Positions 6,165-12,799 of a stretch of DNA of 12,857 bases are shown here, one piece after another. Made by a program: the position numbers and the translations under genes. The first letter of the stretch is position 1, and the number at the start of each line of letters is the position of its first letter. The notes under the pieces are model-generated. The model saw nothing but the letters and a program-made list of their open reading frames with translations, did not search any database and was not told where the DNA came from. The stretch covers positions 1-12,857 of the forward strand of contig WAMH01000132.1 of assembly GCA_015522395.1 (NCBI GenBank), read 5' to 3'. The DNA is from Thermococcus sp. (GTDB lineage: Archaea; Methanobacteriota_B; Thermococci; Thermococcales; Thermococcaceae).

Positions 6165-7010
6165 ATGTTTAAGGTTGACAGGCTACGCTTTGGAACGGCT
6201 GGAATTCCCCTCTCAACGGAGAAGCGTTCAACGGTTGATGGGATAAAACGGGTTAGAGAGCTTGGACTGGACGCGATGGAGCTTGAGTTCGTCCGCGGTG
6301 TCAATATGAAGCCCGAGTTGGCGAAGAAGGTAAAGTACGTTGCCAAGAAGCACGACGTCCTTCTAACCGCTCACGCGCCCTACTACATCAACCTCAACGC
6401 TGCCGAGAAGGCTAAAGTAGAGGCCAGCAAGAATCGCATCATTCAGAGCGCCGAGCGGCTCTATCAGGCGGGCGGCTGGAGCGTGGTCTTCCATGCAGGC
6501 TACTACCTCAAACAGCCCCCAGAGAGCGTCTACCAGAGGATACTCGAGGCCCTGAGGGACATCGAGAAGAGGCTTATGGACAAAGGGATTAAGGTCTGGA
6601 TAAGACCTGAGCTGACGGGAAAGCCGACCCAGTTCGGCGATTTAAAGGAGATCGTAAAGCTCAGTGAGGAGCTTGAGATGGTCCTGCCGACGATAGACTT
6701 TGCACACGCACACGCGAGGAACAAGGGGAAGTGCAACTCGGTCGAGGAATGGCGCGAGATGCTCGCGTTCATGGAGGACAGGCTCGGCAGGGAAGCTCTG
6801 GACAACATGCACATCCACATGTCAGGGATAGACTACACTGATAAAGGCGAGAAAAGGCACCTTCCGCTCCAGGAGAGCGACATGAAGTGGGAAGACCTCC
6901 TGAGGGTTCTCAAGGAGTTCAGGGTCAAGGGCGTCGTTATAAGCGAGAGCCCCAACATTGAGGACGATGCACTGCTGATGAAGAAGAAGTACGAGGAGAT
7001 AGGTGCCTGA
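6165..7010 (+). CDS. Endonuclease IV-like TIM-barrel protein (AP endonuclease family 2 / xylose isomerase-like)
   Basis: 281-residue TIM-barrel protein related to endonuclease IV (Nfo), the zinc-dependent enzyme that cuts DNA at abasic sites. Candidate metal ligands by alignment to E. coli Nfo from memory: His70 (LTAHAPYY), His110 (VVFHAGYY), Glu149 (IRPELTGK), Asp178 and His181 (TIDFAHAHAR), His218 (HIHMSG), His232 (KRHLPL) and Glu261 (ISESP). One ligand differs: the Asp two residues before the His of the DRH motif is Lys230 here. Length matches Nfo (about 280). The start is ATG 6165, because the ribosome site GGTGGTGAT directly precedes it; upstream GTGs lie inside that site. Likely role: abasic-site repair, important at high temperature, though a sugar isomerase-like relative cannot be ruled out. 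Its stop codon abuts that of the convergent peptidase gene. Confidence 0.85.
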   Translation: MFKVDRLRFGTAGIPLSTEKRSTVDGIKRVRELGLDAMELEFVRGVNMKPELAKKVKYVAKKHDVLLTAHAPYYINLNAAEKAKVEASKNRIIQSAERLYQAGGWSVVFHAGYYLKQPPESVYQRILEALRDIEKRLMDKGIKVWIRPELTGKPTQFGDLKEIVKLSEELEMVLPTIDFAHAHARNKGKCNSVEEWREMLAFMEDRLGREALDNMHIHMSGIDYTDKGEKRHLPLQESDMKWEDLLRVLKEFRVKGVVISESPNIEDDALLMKKKYEEIGA

Positions 7011-8054
7011 TCAGGCCCTCTTCACCATCCCATGCTTTTCCAGGATTTCGATAACCTTCTCAACTGGCAGGGCGTACCTCACGTGCCCGTTGCCTTCAAC
7101 GGTTTTAGCCTGAAGGAGGGCGTTGACTATCGCCTCTTCCGTCGCCTCCGCGGTAGCCCTGAAGAGCCTACCCAGCGCATTATCGGGCAGGAAGCTAACC
7201 ATTTCTGGTTCCTTCCCAACCGGGACCGTCTGGGCCGTTGAGAAAGCTAAAACAACGTCACCGCTCCCGTGGTATGTGTAGCCGCCGGTTCTTGCCAGGC
7301 CGATAACAGCCCTCTTCGCGAGCCTCTTCAGCTGCCTCGCGGTCAGCGGCGCGTCAGTAGCTATGACCATAGAGATACTGCCCTTGCCGGAGATCCCCCT
7401 TCCCGGGTAGTCCTTCAGGTAGAGGCCAACGGGAATTCCGGCAATTGTTAAATCCTCCCTCCTCCCGAAGTTCGCCAGGACGAGTGACGCTACCCTGTAC
7501 TCCTCGCCGCCGACCTCAACGACCCTTGACGAAGAGCCAATCCCGCCCTTGAACTCAAAGGCGCTCATCCCGGTTCCTGCACCTATAGAACCCTCCTCGA
7601 AATCTAGTCTGGCATTTTTGAGGGCCTCGAAGTAGTGCTCCTCCCTCACGGCCATCTTTCTGATGTCGTTCAGGTATGAGTCGTTGCACTCCATAACCAC
7701 CGGGGAGATGCTCTTCAAATTCGGGTTAAGCTCGATCATGTGCTTTACCATCGCGCTTGCCACGGTGTAGACGCTCAGCGTGTTGGTGAGCGCTACTGGA
7801 GTCTCGATGTAGCCGAGTTCATCGACCTGGATGAAGCCTATCGGCTTTGAGAAGCCGTTCATGACGAAGGTTGCCGAGAAAAGCCTCTCCCTGTAGGGAT
7901 TCTTTACCGGCGGAAGGAGAACGGTAACGCCCGTCCTTACCTCGTTACCCTCTATTAGCGTTGCGTGGCCGACCTTAACGCCCAGGTCCGCTATGGAGTT
8001 CTTCTCTCCGTGCTCATGGAGGCCGATTTTTATTCCCAGCTCTGGGGCCTTCAT
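7011..8054 (-). CDS. P1/DmpA family self-processing aminopeptidase (S58)
   Basis: 347-residue member of the DmpA/BapA family, N-terminal-nucleophile hydrolases that cut themselves into alpha and beta chains and remove N-terminal residues (L- or D-amino acids, or beta-peptides) from short peptides. Seen: ADLGVKVGHATLIEG near the N-terminus, GSIGAGTGMSAFEFKGGIGSSSR, VLANFGRREDLTIAGIPVG, and GKGSISMVIATDAPLTARQL. In the last block the Gly-Ser bond is the expected cleavage site, Ser226 becoming the nucleophile and giving chains of about 225 and 122 residues. Length matches archaeal homologues. The start is ATG 8054 because GGTGGTGAC lies immediately upstream; an in-frame GTG at 8084 would add ten residues. 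No secretion signal, so it is presumably cytoplasmic and part of peptide recycling. It is divergent from the ABC transporter. Confidence 0.92.
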   Translation of the reverse strand: MKAPELGIKIGLHEHGEKNSIADLGVKVGHATLIEGNEVRTGVTVLLPPVKNPYRERLFSATFVMNGFSKPIGFIQVDELGYIETPVALTNTLSVYTVASAMVKHMIELNPNLKSISPVVMECNDSYLNDIRKMAVREEHYFEALKNARLDFEEGSIGAGTGMSAFEFKGGIGSSSRVVEVGGEEYRVASLVLANFGRREDLTIAGIPVGLYLKDYPGRGISGKGSISMVIATDAPLTARQLKRLAKRAVIGLARTGGYTYHGSGDVVLAFSTAQTVPVGKEPEMVSFLPDNALGRLFRATAEATEEAIVNALLQAKTVEGNGHVRYALPVEKVIEILEKHGMVKRA

Positions 8055-8107
8055 GTCACCACCGGAAGGGATTCTCGCCAGCACTTAACAACTTTGCCCA
8101 ATCAACG

Positions 8108-8116
8108 CTTATAAAG
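8108..8116. promoter_or_regulatory. Shared TATA box between the peptidase and ABC transporter genes
   Basis: CTTATAAAG contains the self-complementary TTATAA and is the only good TATA box in the 83-bp divergent gap. Reading right, it lies about 26 bp before ATG 8138, giving a leaderless permease message. Reading left, it gives a start near 8086 and a leader of about 30 bases carrying GGTGGTGAC before ATG 8054. Orientation would be set by flanking BRE sequence, which I cannot decide by eye. Confidence 0.5.
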
Positions 8117-8137
8117 AGCAAAAACCGAGTTGTGAGC

Positions 8138-9757
8138 ATGAGGTTGAGGACTGGGTTTATCCTCGTTCCCCTTGCTTTCCTGCTGGTCTTCTTCTACGTC
8201 CCTCTAGTCAGCATAATCAAGACCGGCCTCTGGGAGAACGGCTTCACGCTGAAGTACATCTCCGCGGTTCTGCAGAACGACTACCACCGGCACGTGATCC
8301 TCTTCACTGTGGAGCAGGCGATAGCATCGACGCTCCTGACGCTGGCCTTCGGTTTGCCTGGGGCGTATATCTTCGCGAAGTACGACTTCCTGGGGAAGAG
8401 GCTCACCCGGGCGATCCTGACTGTTCCCTTTGTGATGCCGGGCATTATGGTGGCCCTTGGCTATATCCTGCTCTTCGGCAGGGACGGAATAATAACGGGC
8501 CTGTTCGGCCACGATTTGGGGATCCTCTACTCGTGGAAGGGTATTCTCCTAGCCCACGCGTTCTACAACTTTCCCATCGTCATCAGGATGGTTTCATCGT
8601 TGTGGCAGCGCGTTAATCCGCACTACGAGGAGGCCGCGATGGCTTTGGGAGCGAGGGGCTGGAGGCTCTTCTGGCGCGTAACTCTCCCGATGATTTCACC
8701 GGCGATATTCGCATCGGCAATGCTGACCTTCGTCTTCTGCTTCCTGAGCTTCTCCATCCCCCTCATAATCGGCGGTTATCAGTATGCAACCATCGAGGTC
8801 GACATCTTCACCTCGATAATGACGCTACTCGACTTCAAGACAGGCTCCGCACTGGCGATAATCCAGATAACGCTCAGTGTTGTCTTCATGTACCTCTACC
8901 TCCGCTCCTTGGATGCATACGCCAGACGTGAGGAGCAGAAGGTCCTCAGAAAACCGGTTCCCTTCACGAGGCGGGACTGGCTGAGCCTTAAAGGCCTCGC
9001 CATTGCTTTGTACTCCTTTCTGGTCTTCGTCTTCATAGTTTCCCCCCTCCTGGCGGTCCTCTACGATTCACTCCGCTTCAACGGCCACTGGAGCCTTGAA
9101 TGGTACAGGAGGGTGTTCTCGGCCGAGTACAATCCGATGTTCGGTGCGACTACGCTCGATGCTATAAGGAACTCCCTGGCCTTCGGTTTCACCACCGTCG
9201 TCCTGTCCCTCCTCGTTGCTCTTCCCATAGCCTATGCCCTCCATCGCTGGAACTTCACTGGAAAAAGGCTCTTCGACGTTATGGTGATGCTTCCGCTCGC
9301 GAGTTCGCCGATAACTCTGGGCCTCGGCTACGTTCGCGTCTTCCACGCAACGCCGCTTTATTACACGTTCTGGATAGTCGCGGTGGCCCACACGATAATA
9401 GCCTATCCCTTCGTGCTTCGTGCCGTTTCGACGAGCCTCAAGAAGATAAGACCGAATCTCTTTGAGGCCGCTCTAAGCCTTGGGGCTAGGGAGTGGAAGG
9501 CCTTCCTGAAGGTGGAGCTTCCGCTGGCCCTTGGAGGCGTAATAGTCGGTGCGATCTTCGCCTTCGCGATAAGTATAGCCGAGCTCGGCGCGACATACAT
9601 GCTGGCCAAACCGGAGTACACGACGATGACGGTGGCGATATACAAGTTCCTGGGGGCGAGGCAGTTCGGGAGCGCTTCGGCGCTCTCGGTTCTTTTGATG
9701 GTGGTCTCGATGGCAGGTTTTCTCGCTATAGAGGGAGTTGGTGAGGAGGTATGGTGA
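8138..9757 (+). CDS. ABC importer permease, two fused BPD-type domains (Fe3+/thiamine/phosphonate class)
   Basis: 539-residue inner-membrane permease made of two homologous halves, each with about six membrane spans, as in FbpB, ThiP and PhnU-like proteins. The two EAA loops that dock on the ATPase are visible: EEAAMALGARGWRLFWRVTLP at about 164-184, and FEAALSLGAREWKAFLKVELP at about 442-462. The first segment GFILVPLAFLLVFFYVPL is a membrane span, not a cleaved signal. The halves are joined by a charged linker near 258-285. The start is ATG 8138 (GTG 8132 is possible), about 26 bp after the TATA box. The last 7 bases overlap the ATPase gene. Substrate is uncertain: this class takes up ferric iron, thiamine, aminoethylphosphonate or related solutes, and no binding-protein gene adjoins it. 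Confidence 0.92.
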   Translation: MRLRTGFILVPLAFLLVFFYVPLVSIIKTGLWENGFTLKYISAVLQNDYHRHVILFTVEQAIASTLLTLAFGLPGAYIFAKYDFLGKRLTRAILTVPFVMPGIMVALGYILLFGRDGIITGLFGHDLGILYSWKGILLAHAFYNFPIVIRMVSSLWQRVNPHYEEAAMALGARGWRLFWRVTLPMISPAIFASAMLTFVFCFLSFSIPLIIGGYQYATIEVDIFTSIMTLLDFKTGSALAIIQITLSVVFMYLYLRSLDAYARREEQKVLRKPVPFTRRDWLSLKGLAIALYSFLVFVFIVSPLLAVLYDSLRFNGHWSLEWYRRVFSAEYNPMFGATTLDAIRNSLAFGFTTVVLSLLVALPIAYALHRWNFTGKRLFDVMVMLPLASSPITLGLGYVRVFHATPLYYTFWIVAVAHTIIAYPFVLRAVSTSLKKIRPNLFEAALSLGAREWKAFLKVELPLALGGVIVGAIFAFAISIAELGATYMLAKPEYTTMTVAIYKFLGARQFGSASALSVLLMVVSMAGFLAIEGVGEEVW

Positions 9758-10752
9758 GGGTTGAGCTGAGAAACGTCCTGAAGGAGTGGGGTGACTTCAG
9801 GCTGGAGATAGACGGGTTAATCGTTGAGGATGGAGAGTTCCTCACCCTCCTCGGCCCGAGCGGTTGCGGGAAAACGACAACGCTGAGGATTATAGCGGGT
9901 TTTGAAAGGCCTGACAGAGGAGAGATACTCTTCGACGGGAGGCCGGTGAACGATCTGCCGCCCTACGAGAGGAACATTGGAATAGTCTTCCAGGACTACG
10001 CGCTCTTCCCCCACATGACGGTCTTCAAGAACGTCGCCTTCGGTCTTGAGATGAAGGGACTTCCAAGGGGGGAGATAGAGAAGAAAGTACGGTGGGCGCT
10101 CGAAATAGTCGGTTTGACGGGCCTTGAAAACCGCTATCCCGAGCAACTCAGCGGAGGCCAGCAGCAGAGGGTCGCGCTGGCGAGGGCATTGGTGGTTGAA
10201 CCGAAGGTTCTCCTCCTTGACGAGCCGCTCAGCAACCTCGACGCCAAGATAAGGGAAAGGTTGAGGGGTGAGATAAAGAGAATCCAGCGCACGCTGGGGA
10301 TTACCATGATATACGTCACCCACGACCAGGAGGAGGCAATGGCGATAAGCGACAGGATAGCGGTCATGAACTTCGGGAAGGTGGAACAGGTGGGGGAACC
10401 GCTGGAGCTCTATTACTCACCAAGAACAGAGTTCGTGGCACGTTTTCTTGGATTGAGCAACATACTGAAGCTGGAAGCCGAGAACGGGAGGGCCTGCTTA
10501 GGGGAGTTGTGCTTCGACGTCGGGCGGGATGGAACGGTCAGGGTGTTCTTCAGACCCGAGAGCGTCTACATAACGCCCGGAAACACTGCCGAGATGATAG
10601 ACTACGAACTCCTCCCGGGAAGGATAAGGATAAAACTCGAAATCGACGGAAAAAGCCTGATTGCAGAGCGCTTTCTCAACGAGCTGCCCTTCAGCGTTGA
10701 AGAAATGCCGGAGCGCGTTGGCGTTGTCGTAAGGGACTTTTCCATCCTTTGA
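9751..10752 (+). CDS. ABC importer ATPase subunit (FbpC/ThiQ/PotA-like)
   Basis: 333-residue ATPase that powers the permease encoded just upstream. Motifs seen: Walker A GPSGCGKTT at 35-43, Q-loop FQDYALFPHM at 80-89, signature LSGGQQQR at 133-140, Walker B VLLLDEP at 153-159, D-loop SNLDA, and H-loop His191 in VTHDQEEAM. The C-terminal portion from about 235 is a TOBE-like regulatory domain (FFRPESVYI at 266-274), somewhat short. The start is ATG 9751 preceded by GAGGAGGT; the GTG at 9754 is an equally near alternative. The ATGGTGA overlap with the permease stop indicates coupling. Its stop codon falls in the first arm of an inverted repeat. Substrate class as for the permease. Confidence 0.95.
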   Translation: MVRVELRNVLKEWGDFRLEIDGLIVEDGEFLTLLGPSGCGKTTTLRIIAGFERPDRGEILFDGRPVNDLPPYERNIGIVFQDYALFPHMTVFKNVAFGLEMKGLPRGEIEKKVRWALEIVGLTGLENRYPEQLSGGQQQRVALARALVVEPKVLLLDEPLSNLDAKIRERLRGEIKRIQRTLGITMIYVTHDQEEAMAISDRIAVMNFGKVEQVGEPLELYYSPRTEFVARFLGLSNILKLEAENGRACLGELCFDVGRDGTVRVFFRPESVYITPGNTAEMIDYELLPGRIRIKLEIDGKSLIAERFLNELPFSVEEMPERVGVVVRDFSIL

Positions 10753-10821
10753 GAGGGCCAAACAAAGCGGTTCTGGCTCTATTCTCCCCTTAAGTAGCCC
10801 TCTCTGGGCCTCGATATTTTT
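10751..10821 (+). terminator. Inverted repeats and T-run after the ABC operon, possible terminator
   Basis: GAGAGGGC at 10751-10758 (starting in the ATPase stop codon) pairs perfectly with GCCCTCTC at 10797-10804. The same 5' arm, 10754-10760, can instead pair with TGGCTCT at 10774-10780 (seven pairs, one of them G-U) across a 13-base loop. A T-run (TATTTTT) follows at 10815-10821. This could be the operon's 3' end; archaeal termination mostly relies on the T-run, so the hairpin may serve RNA stability. Confidence 0.4.
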
Positions 10822-10840
10822 GACATTTTTAAATCAAAAA
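10817..10840. promoter_or_regulatory. Inverted repeat upstream of the purine permease promoter, possible operator
   Basis: TTTTTGA at 10817-10823 and TCAAAAA at 10834-10840 form perfect 7-bp inverted arms with a 10-bp spacer. The repeat ends about 13 bp before the TATA box. The symmetric layout suits a dimeric regulator, but the region is AT-rich and such repeats arise easily by chance. Confidence 0.3.
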
Positions 10841-10853
10841 AAGCCTTAAAAAA

Positions 10854-10865
10854 CTATATAATATA
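10854..10865 (+). promoter_or_regulatory. TATA box of the purine permease gene
   Basis: CTATATAATATA is the strongest AT element in the spacer. Its centre is about 25 bp before 10884, giving a leader of about 13 bases that holds the ribosome site GGGGGTG (10885-10891) five bases before ATG 10897. Confidence 0.6.
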
Positions 10866-10896
10866 CAATTTTTCGTCAATCAATGGGGGTGCCCTC

Positions 10897-12231
10897 ATGG
10901 GGTGGTTCGAGAGGTACTTCGAGTTTGAGAGGTACGGAACAGACCTGAACACGGAGATACTGGCTGGTCTTACGACTTTTATGGCCATGGCTTATATTCT
11001 CTTTGTTAATCCAGCCATTCTCAGTCAGGCCATGGGTAAAAAAGCCTTTGACTCCCTGGTTACAGCCACGGCCCTTGCTGCAGGGATATCAACACTTATC
11101 ATGGCATTCTATGCTAAGAAGCCATTTGCTCTCGCCCCGGGTATGGGACTGAACGGCTACTTCACCTACAGCGTCGTTCTTGGGATGGGGTACAGCTGGA
11201 GAGTTGCCCTCGCGGCGGTCTTCGTTGAGGGATTAATTTTCATAGTCCTAACACTTACAAGAGTCAGGAGTGCCGTGATTCAGGCTATTCCCTTGAGCCA
11301 GAAATACGCCATTGGAGCAGGGATAGGTTTGTTTCTGACGTTCATAGGGCTCAATAATGTAGGGCTTATAACGGCTTCAACAGACAAGGGTGTTCTCCTC
11401 TTTACGGGCCTCAATGCCCGTATCCTAGTCAGTAGGGAGGGCTTGCTCTTTCTTTTTGGTCTGTTTCTGGCGGCAGTTCTCATAGCCCGTCGTGTGAAGG
11501 GAGCTCTTTTGATATCCATTCTAACAACCTCAATCCTTGCCTGGGTAACCGGTACCACGCCATGGCCACACCAGATTTTCTCGACTCCGACGATAAGTTA
11601 CACCTTCCTAAAGCTTAATCTGAGTGGTCTCCTCAACGTTGGTGTAGTGGGAGTTGTCTTTGCGTTCCTTATGGTAGACTTTTTTGACACTCTTGGAACT
11701 GCCACAGGACTTAGCGCCAAGGCAGGTTATCTAACCAAAGATGGAAAAGTGATCGATGCTGAGAAGGTTCTTATGACTGACGCTGTAGGAACAACTCTCG
11801 GTGCCCTCCTTGGAACTTCCACGGTAGCGGTTTATGTAGAGAGTTCCACCGGGATCGAGGAAGGTGGAAGAACTGGAATGACGGCGCTTGTTACGGGGCT
11901 ACTACTCCTTGGGGTTGGATTGTTCATAGCGCCACTCGCTGCGGCTATCCCGTTCTTCGCAACTGCACCTGCCCTTGTAATAGTTGGGTACTATATGATT
12001 GGTATGATACAGAACATAGATTTCTCAGACCCGTCTGAGGCCATTCCCGCCTTCCTTGTGGTCATGTCCATACCCTTCACATACTCGATATCGGCGGGAA
12101 TAGGCCTAGGATTCATAAGCTACGCGGTGATAAAAGCGTTCAAAGGAGAATGGAGGGACGTGCATCCGACCCTGTGGATACTGGCGGCCACGTTTGCTCT
12201 CTATTTCGCTTACCTTGGGGGGGCCCTTTAA
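10897..12231 (+). CDS. Purine (guanine/hypoxanthine/adenine) permease, AzgA/PbuG-type of the NCS2 family
   Basis: 444-residue membrane transporter that imports purine bases, probably with a cation. Seen: N-terminal FERYGTDLNTEILAGLTTFMAMAYILFVNP, the signature opening of the AzgA/PbuG branch; ALAPGMGLNGYF at 78-89, a substrate-site block; VDFFDTLGTATGLS at 260-273; and GTSTVAVYVESSTGIEEGGRTG at 306-327, the most conserved block, whose Glu315 and Thr/Ser residues line the base-binding site in relatives. About twelve hydrophobic spans are present; length is typical (430-450). Promoter and ribosome site upstream are clear. Codon third positions are noticeably more A/T than in neighbouring genes, which may reflect transfer between Thermococcales. 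The stop overlaps the convergent regulator gene by 4 bp. Exact base preference cannot be read from sequence. Confidence 0.93.
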   Translation: MGWFERYFEFERYGTDLNTEILAGLTTFMAMAYILFVNPAILSQAMGKKAFDSLVTATALAAGISTLIMAFYAKKPFALAPGMGLNGYFTYSVVLGMGYSWRVALAAVFVEGLIFIVLTLTRVRSAVIQAIPLSQKYAIGAGIGLFLTFIGLNNVGLITASTDKGVLLFTGLNARILVSREGLLFLFGLFLAAVLIARRVKGALLISILTTSILAWVTGTTPWPHQIFSTPTISYTFLKLNLSGLLNVGVVGVVFAFLMVDFFDTLGTATGLSAKAGYLTKDGKVIDAEKVLMTDAVGTTLGALLGTSTVAVYVESSTGIEEGGRTGMTALVTGLLLLGVGLFIAPLAAAIPFFATAPALVIVGYYMIGMIQNIDFSDPSEAIPAFLVVMSIPFTYSISAGIGLGFISYAVIKAFKGEWRDVHPTLWILAATFALYFAYLGGAL

Positions 12232-12665
12232 TCGGCCTCTTCGATCTTTTCTTTGAGGAACTGCTTTAGAACGTAGGGGCACTGCTCCTGGATGAACGCT
12301 GCGAACTCCTTTATTCTCTCTACTGTAACCTCGTGGACATAGTGCTCGAACTGGCAGGCATCCTGCTCCGCCACCTCTGGCGGGATACCGAGGATATCAA
12401 TGAAGAACTTCGTTAGAAGGACGTGCTTGGAGTAAACTTCCTCCGCGATTTTCCTGCCTTCATCCGTCAGAAGAATCCTGTCGTACTTCTCGTATTCCAC
12501 GAGGCCTTTTTCGGCCAGCTTTTTCAGTGCGTCCACGACGCTCGGCGGCTTAACCCGCATAACCCGCGCGATGTCCTTGACCCGTATAACACCCTTGTTC
12601 TTGTGGAGTAGGTACATAGTTTCTAGGTATTCCTCCTCCCTTTTGCTTACCGTCAACCACCTCAC
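12228..12665 (-). CDS. DtxR/MntR-family metal-dependent transcriptional repressor
   Basis: 145-residue regulator. Residues about 8-70 are the winged helix (YLETMYLLHKNKG, VRVKDIARVMRVKPPSVVDALKKLAEKGLVEYEKY, ILLTDEG), followed by the metal-binding dimerisation domain (SKHVLLTKFFIDILGI, DACQFEHYV). There is no C-terminal SH3-like domain, as in MntR. Metal-site positions compared with the models: Glu12 at the Met10(DtxR)/Asp8(MntR) place, Glu15, His81, Cys104, Glu107 and His108. The C..EH triad is DtxR/IdeR-like and suggests Fe2+ sensing. The start is GTG 12665, at the expected transcript start for a TATA box near 12690. TTG 12656, directly behind GAGGTGG, would give a protein three residues shorter that aligns better with MntR. 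Likely role: repressing metal-uptake genes when metal is plentiful; no target is evident beside it. Confidence 0.92.
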   Translation of the reverse strand: MRWLTVSKREEEYLETMYLLHKNKGVIRVKDIARVMRVKPPSVVDALKKLAEKGLVEYEKYDRILLTDEGRKIAEEVYSKHVLLTKFFIDILGIPPEVAEQDACQFEHYVHEVTVERIKEFAAFIQEQCPYVLKQFLKEKIEEAD

Positions 12666-12686
12666 CGTGTTAGGTTCCCCAAAAAT

Positions 12687-12694
12687 GTTTAAGT
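12687..12694 (-). promoter_or_regulatory. Probable TATA box of the DtxR-like regulator
   Basis: Minus strand ACTTAAAC is centred about 25 bp before 12665. This allows either a leaderless GTG start or a short leader with GGTGAGGTGG before TTG 12656. I see no clear dyad operator around it. Confidence 0.45.
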
Positions 12695-12764
12695 AGTTTT
12701 CGCAGGTATCCCGTTAGCTAATTCATAAAACAATCAATTAAGAGTCACTTCCCAGGAGGGCAAA

Positions 12765-12774
12765 GCTTAAAAAT
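12765..12774 (+). promoter_or_regulatory. TATA box of the tRNA-Lys gene
   Basis: GCTTAAAAAT is centred about 30 bp before the mature tRNA 5' end, allowing a short leader removed by RNase P. AAAG just upstream could be part of a BRE. Confidence 0.5.
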
Positions 12775-12799
12775 CGGAATCTTTACCTCCATCGGTAGC

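Noticed and set aside
10753..10896. Purine riboswitch ahead of the purine permease
   Set aside because: I see no three-way junction with the conserved loop sequences of the purine aptamer, and the expected leader is only about 13 bases.
8138..12665. Iron regulon: DtxR-like gene controlling the nearby ABC importer
   Set aside because: A permease gene and a terminator-like region intervene, the regulator is on the opposite strand, and no shared dyad operator was found at the two promoters.
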